Shown here piece by piece: positions 63,718 to 64,000 of a stretch of DNA of 64,000 nucleotides; position 1 is the first letter of the stretch, and the number at the start of each line of letters is the position of its first letter. The stretch lies in the NCBI RefSeq assembly GCF_000003815.2, contig NC_049984.1:2767315-2831314 (forward strand), written 5' to 3'. The notes beneath the pieces are model-generated. The model was given only the letters and a program-made list of their open reading frames with translations. It had not been told where the DNA came from and searched no databases. The translations under genes and the position numbers were made by a program. This stretch comes from Branchiostoma floridae. Its lineage: Eukaryota; Chordata; Leptocardii; Amphioxiformes; Branchiostomatidae.

Positions 63718-64000
63718 GTTCTCGCTTATTTCTGTGACAATCAAAGAGCGGACCCATTGTGATCTTCTCTGAAAACAACTACTAGCAGATCAGTCGGACC
63801 CCCACGGTCAAGTCGGCATAATGCCATAAAGGGAAACCGAACGGAAGCGACTCGCAAAGTGATCTGACAGTTTGTCACACCTGATTTGTAGTTTTTGGTC
63901 ATCCCTCAATCGTACACCATGCACTATAAGTCACATTGTCATAGCTCCTCTTCATTTCTATTCACATTTGCCTCTTTTTTTTTTGTCTCCCTATAACCTC

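Noticed and set aside
1-64000. tRNA or rRNA genes
   Set aside because: I looked for B-box-like GGTTCGA and paired stems and found none that fold as a tRNA; no rRNA text recognised. A covariance-model search would be needed to exclude weak cases.

Overview
The window is animal genomic DNA, almost certainly from a cephalochordate (amphioxus, Branchiostoma). It has spliced genes with long introns, a single-copy Snail gene, and very dense small inverted-repeat transposons, several of them starting CTCCAAGCAGA. Six runs of N mark assembly gaps. Two protein-coding genes can be supported; nearly everything else is mobile-element debris, tandem repeat or unassigned spacer. The species call rests on gene type and repeat style, not on a database match. 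REGION 1 (about 1-22,300, minus strand) is the 5' two-thirds of RECQL4, the RecQ-like helicase with a Sld2-like N-terminus. Ten coding exons can be placed from the start codon at 21,281 to an exon at 933-1,031, all in consistent splice phase. They encode the N-terminal helix, two Sld2-type conserved blocks, a long charged linker with nuclear-localisation-like clusters, the NFVRLNM block with a CCHC zinc knuckle, and the first helicase motif (Walker A). An exon for the segment just before Walker A is missing and may lie in the gap at 11,752-11,851. The DEAH box and the rest of the helicase lie beyond the left edge. The striking point is that several RECQL4 exons (4, 6, 7 and 11) have seeded partial or tandem copies in the neighbouring intron. 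One copy (13,035-13,073) is a phase-compatible 39-nt cassette exon with both splice sites intact, and another (14,409-14,472) carries a complete second zinc knuckle. REGION 2 (22,300-29,000) is spacer with a housekeeping-type promoter motif cluster near 22,250 and several MITEs. REGION 3 (28,550-32,225, plus strand) is a complete Snail gene: a promoter with three inverted CCAAT boxes and several CACCTG E-boxes, a first exon with the SNAG repressor motif, a 1.07-kb intron, a second exon with five zinc fingers, and a 3'UTR that contains a MITE and ends at AATAAA. Snail is a nuclear repressor of epithelial genes in mesoderm and neural-border cells. REGION 4 (32,230-64,000) has no gene I can recognise. 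It holds fragments of non-LTR retrotransposons that keep only the C-terminal reverse-transcriptase region, many palindromic MITEs (one a 152-bp near-perfect inverted repeat), TCTAC pentanucleotide arrays, a 2.3-kb minisatellite of 40-bp units with higher-order repeats (44.7-47.06 kb), and scattered regulatory-looking motifs (two RFX X-box-type palindromes, four full CRE sites, one p53-like site). RECQL4 and Snail are divergently oriented, about 8 kb apart, and nothing in the sequence suggests they work together.
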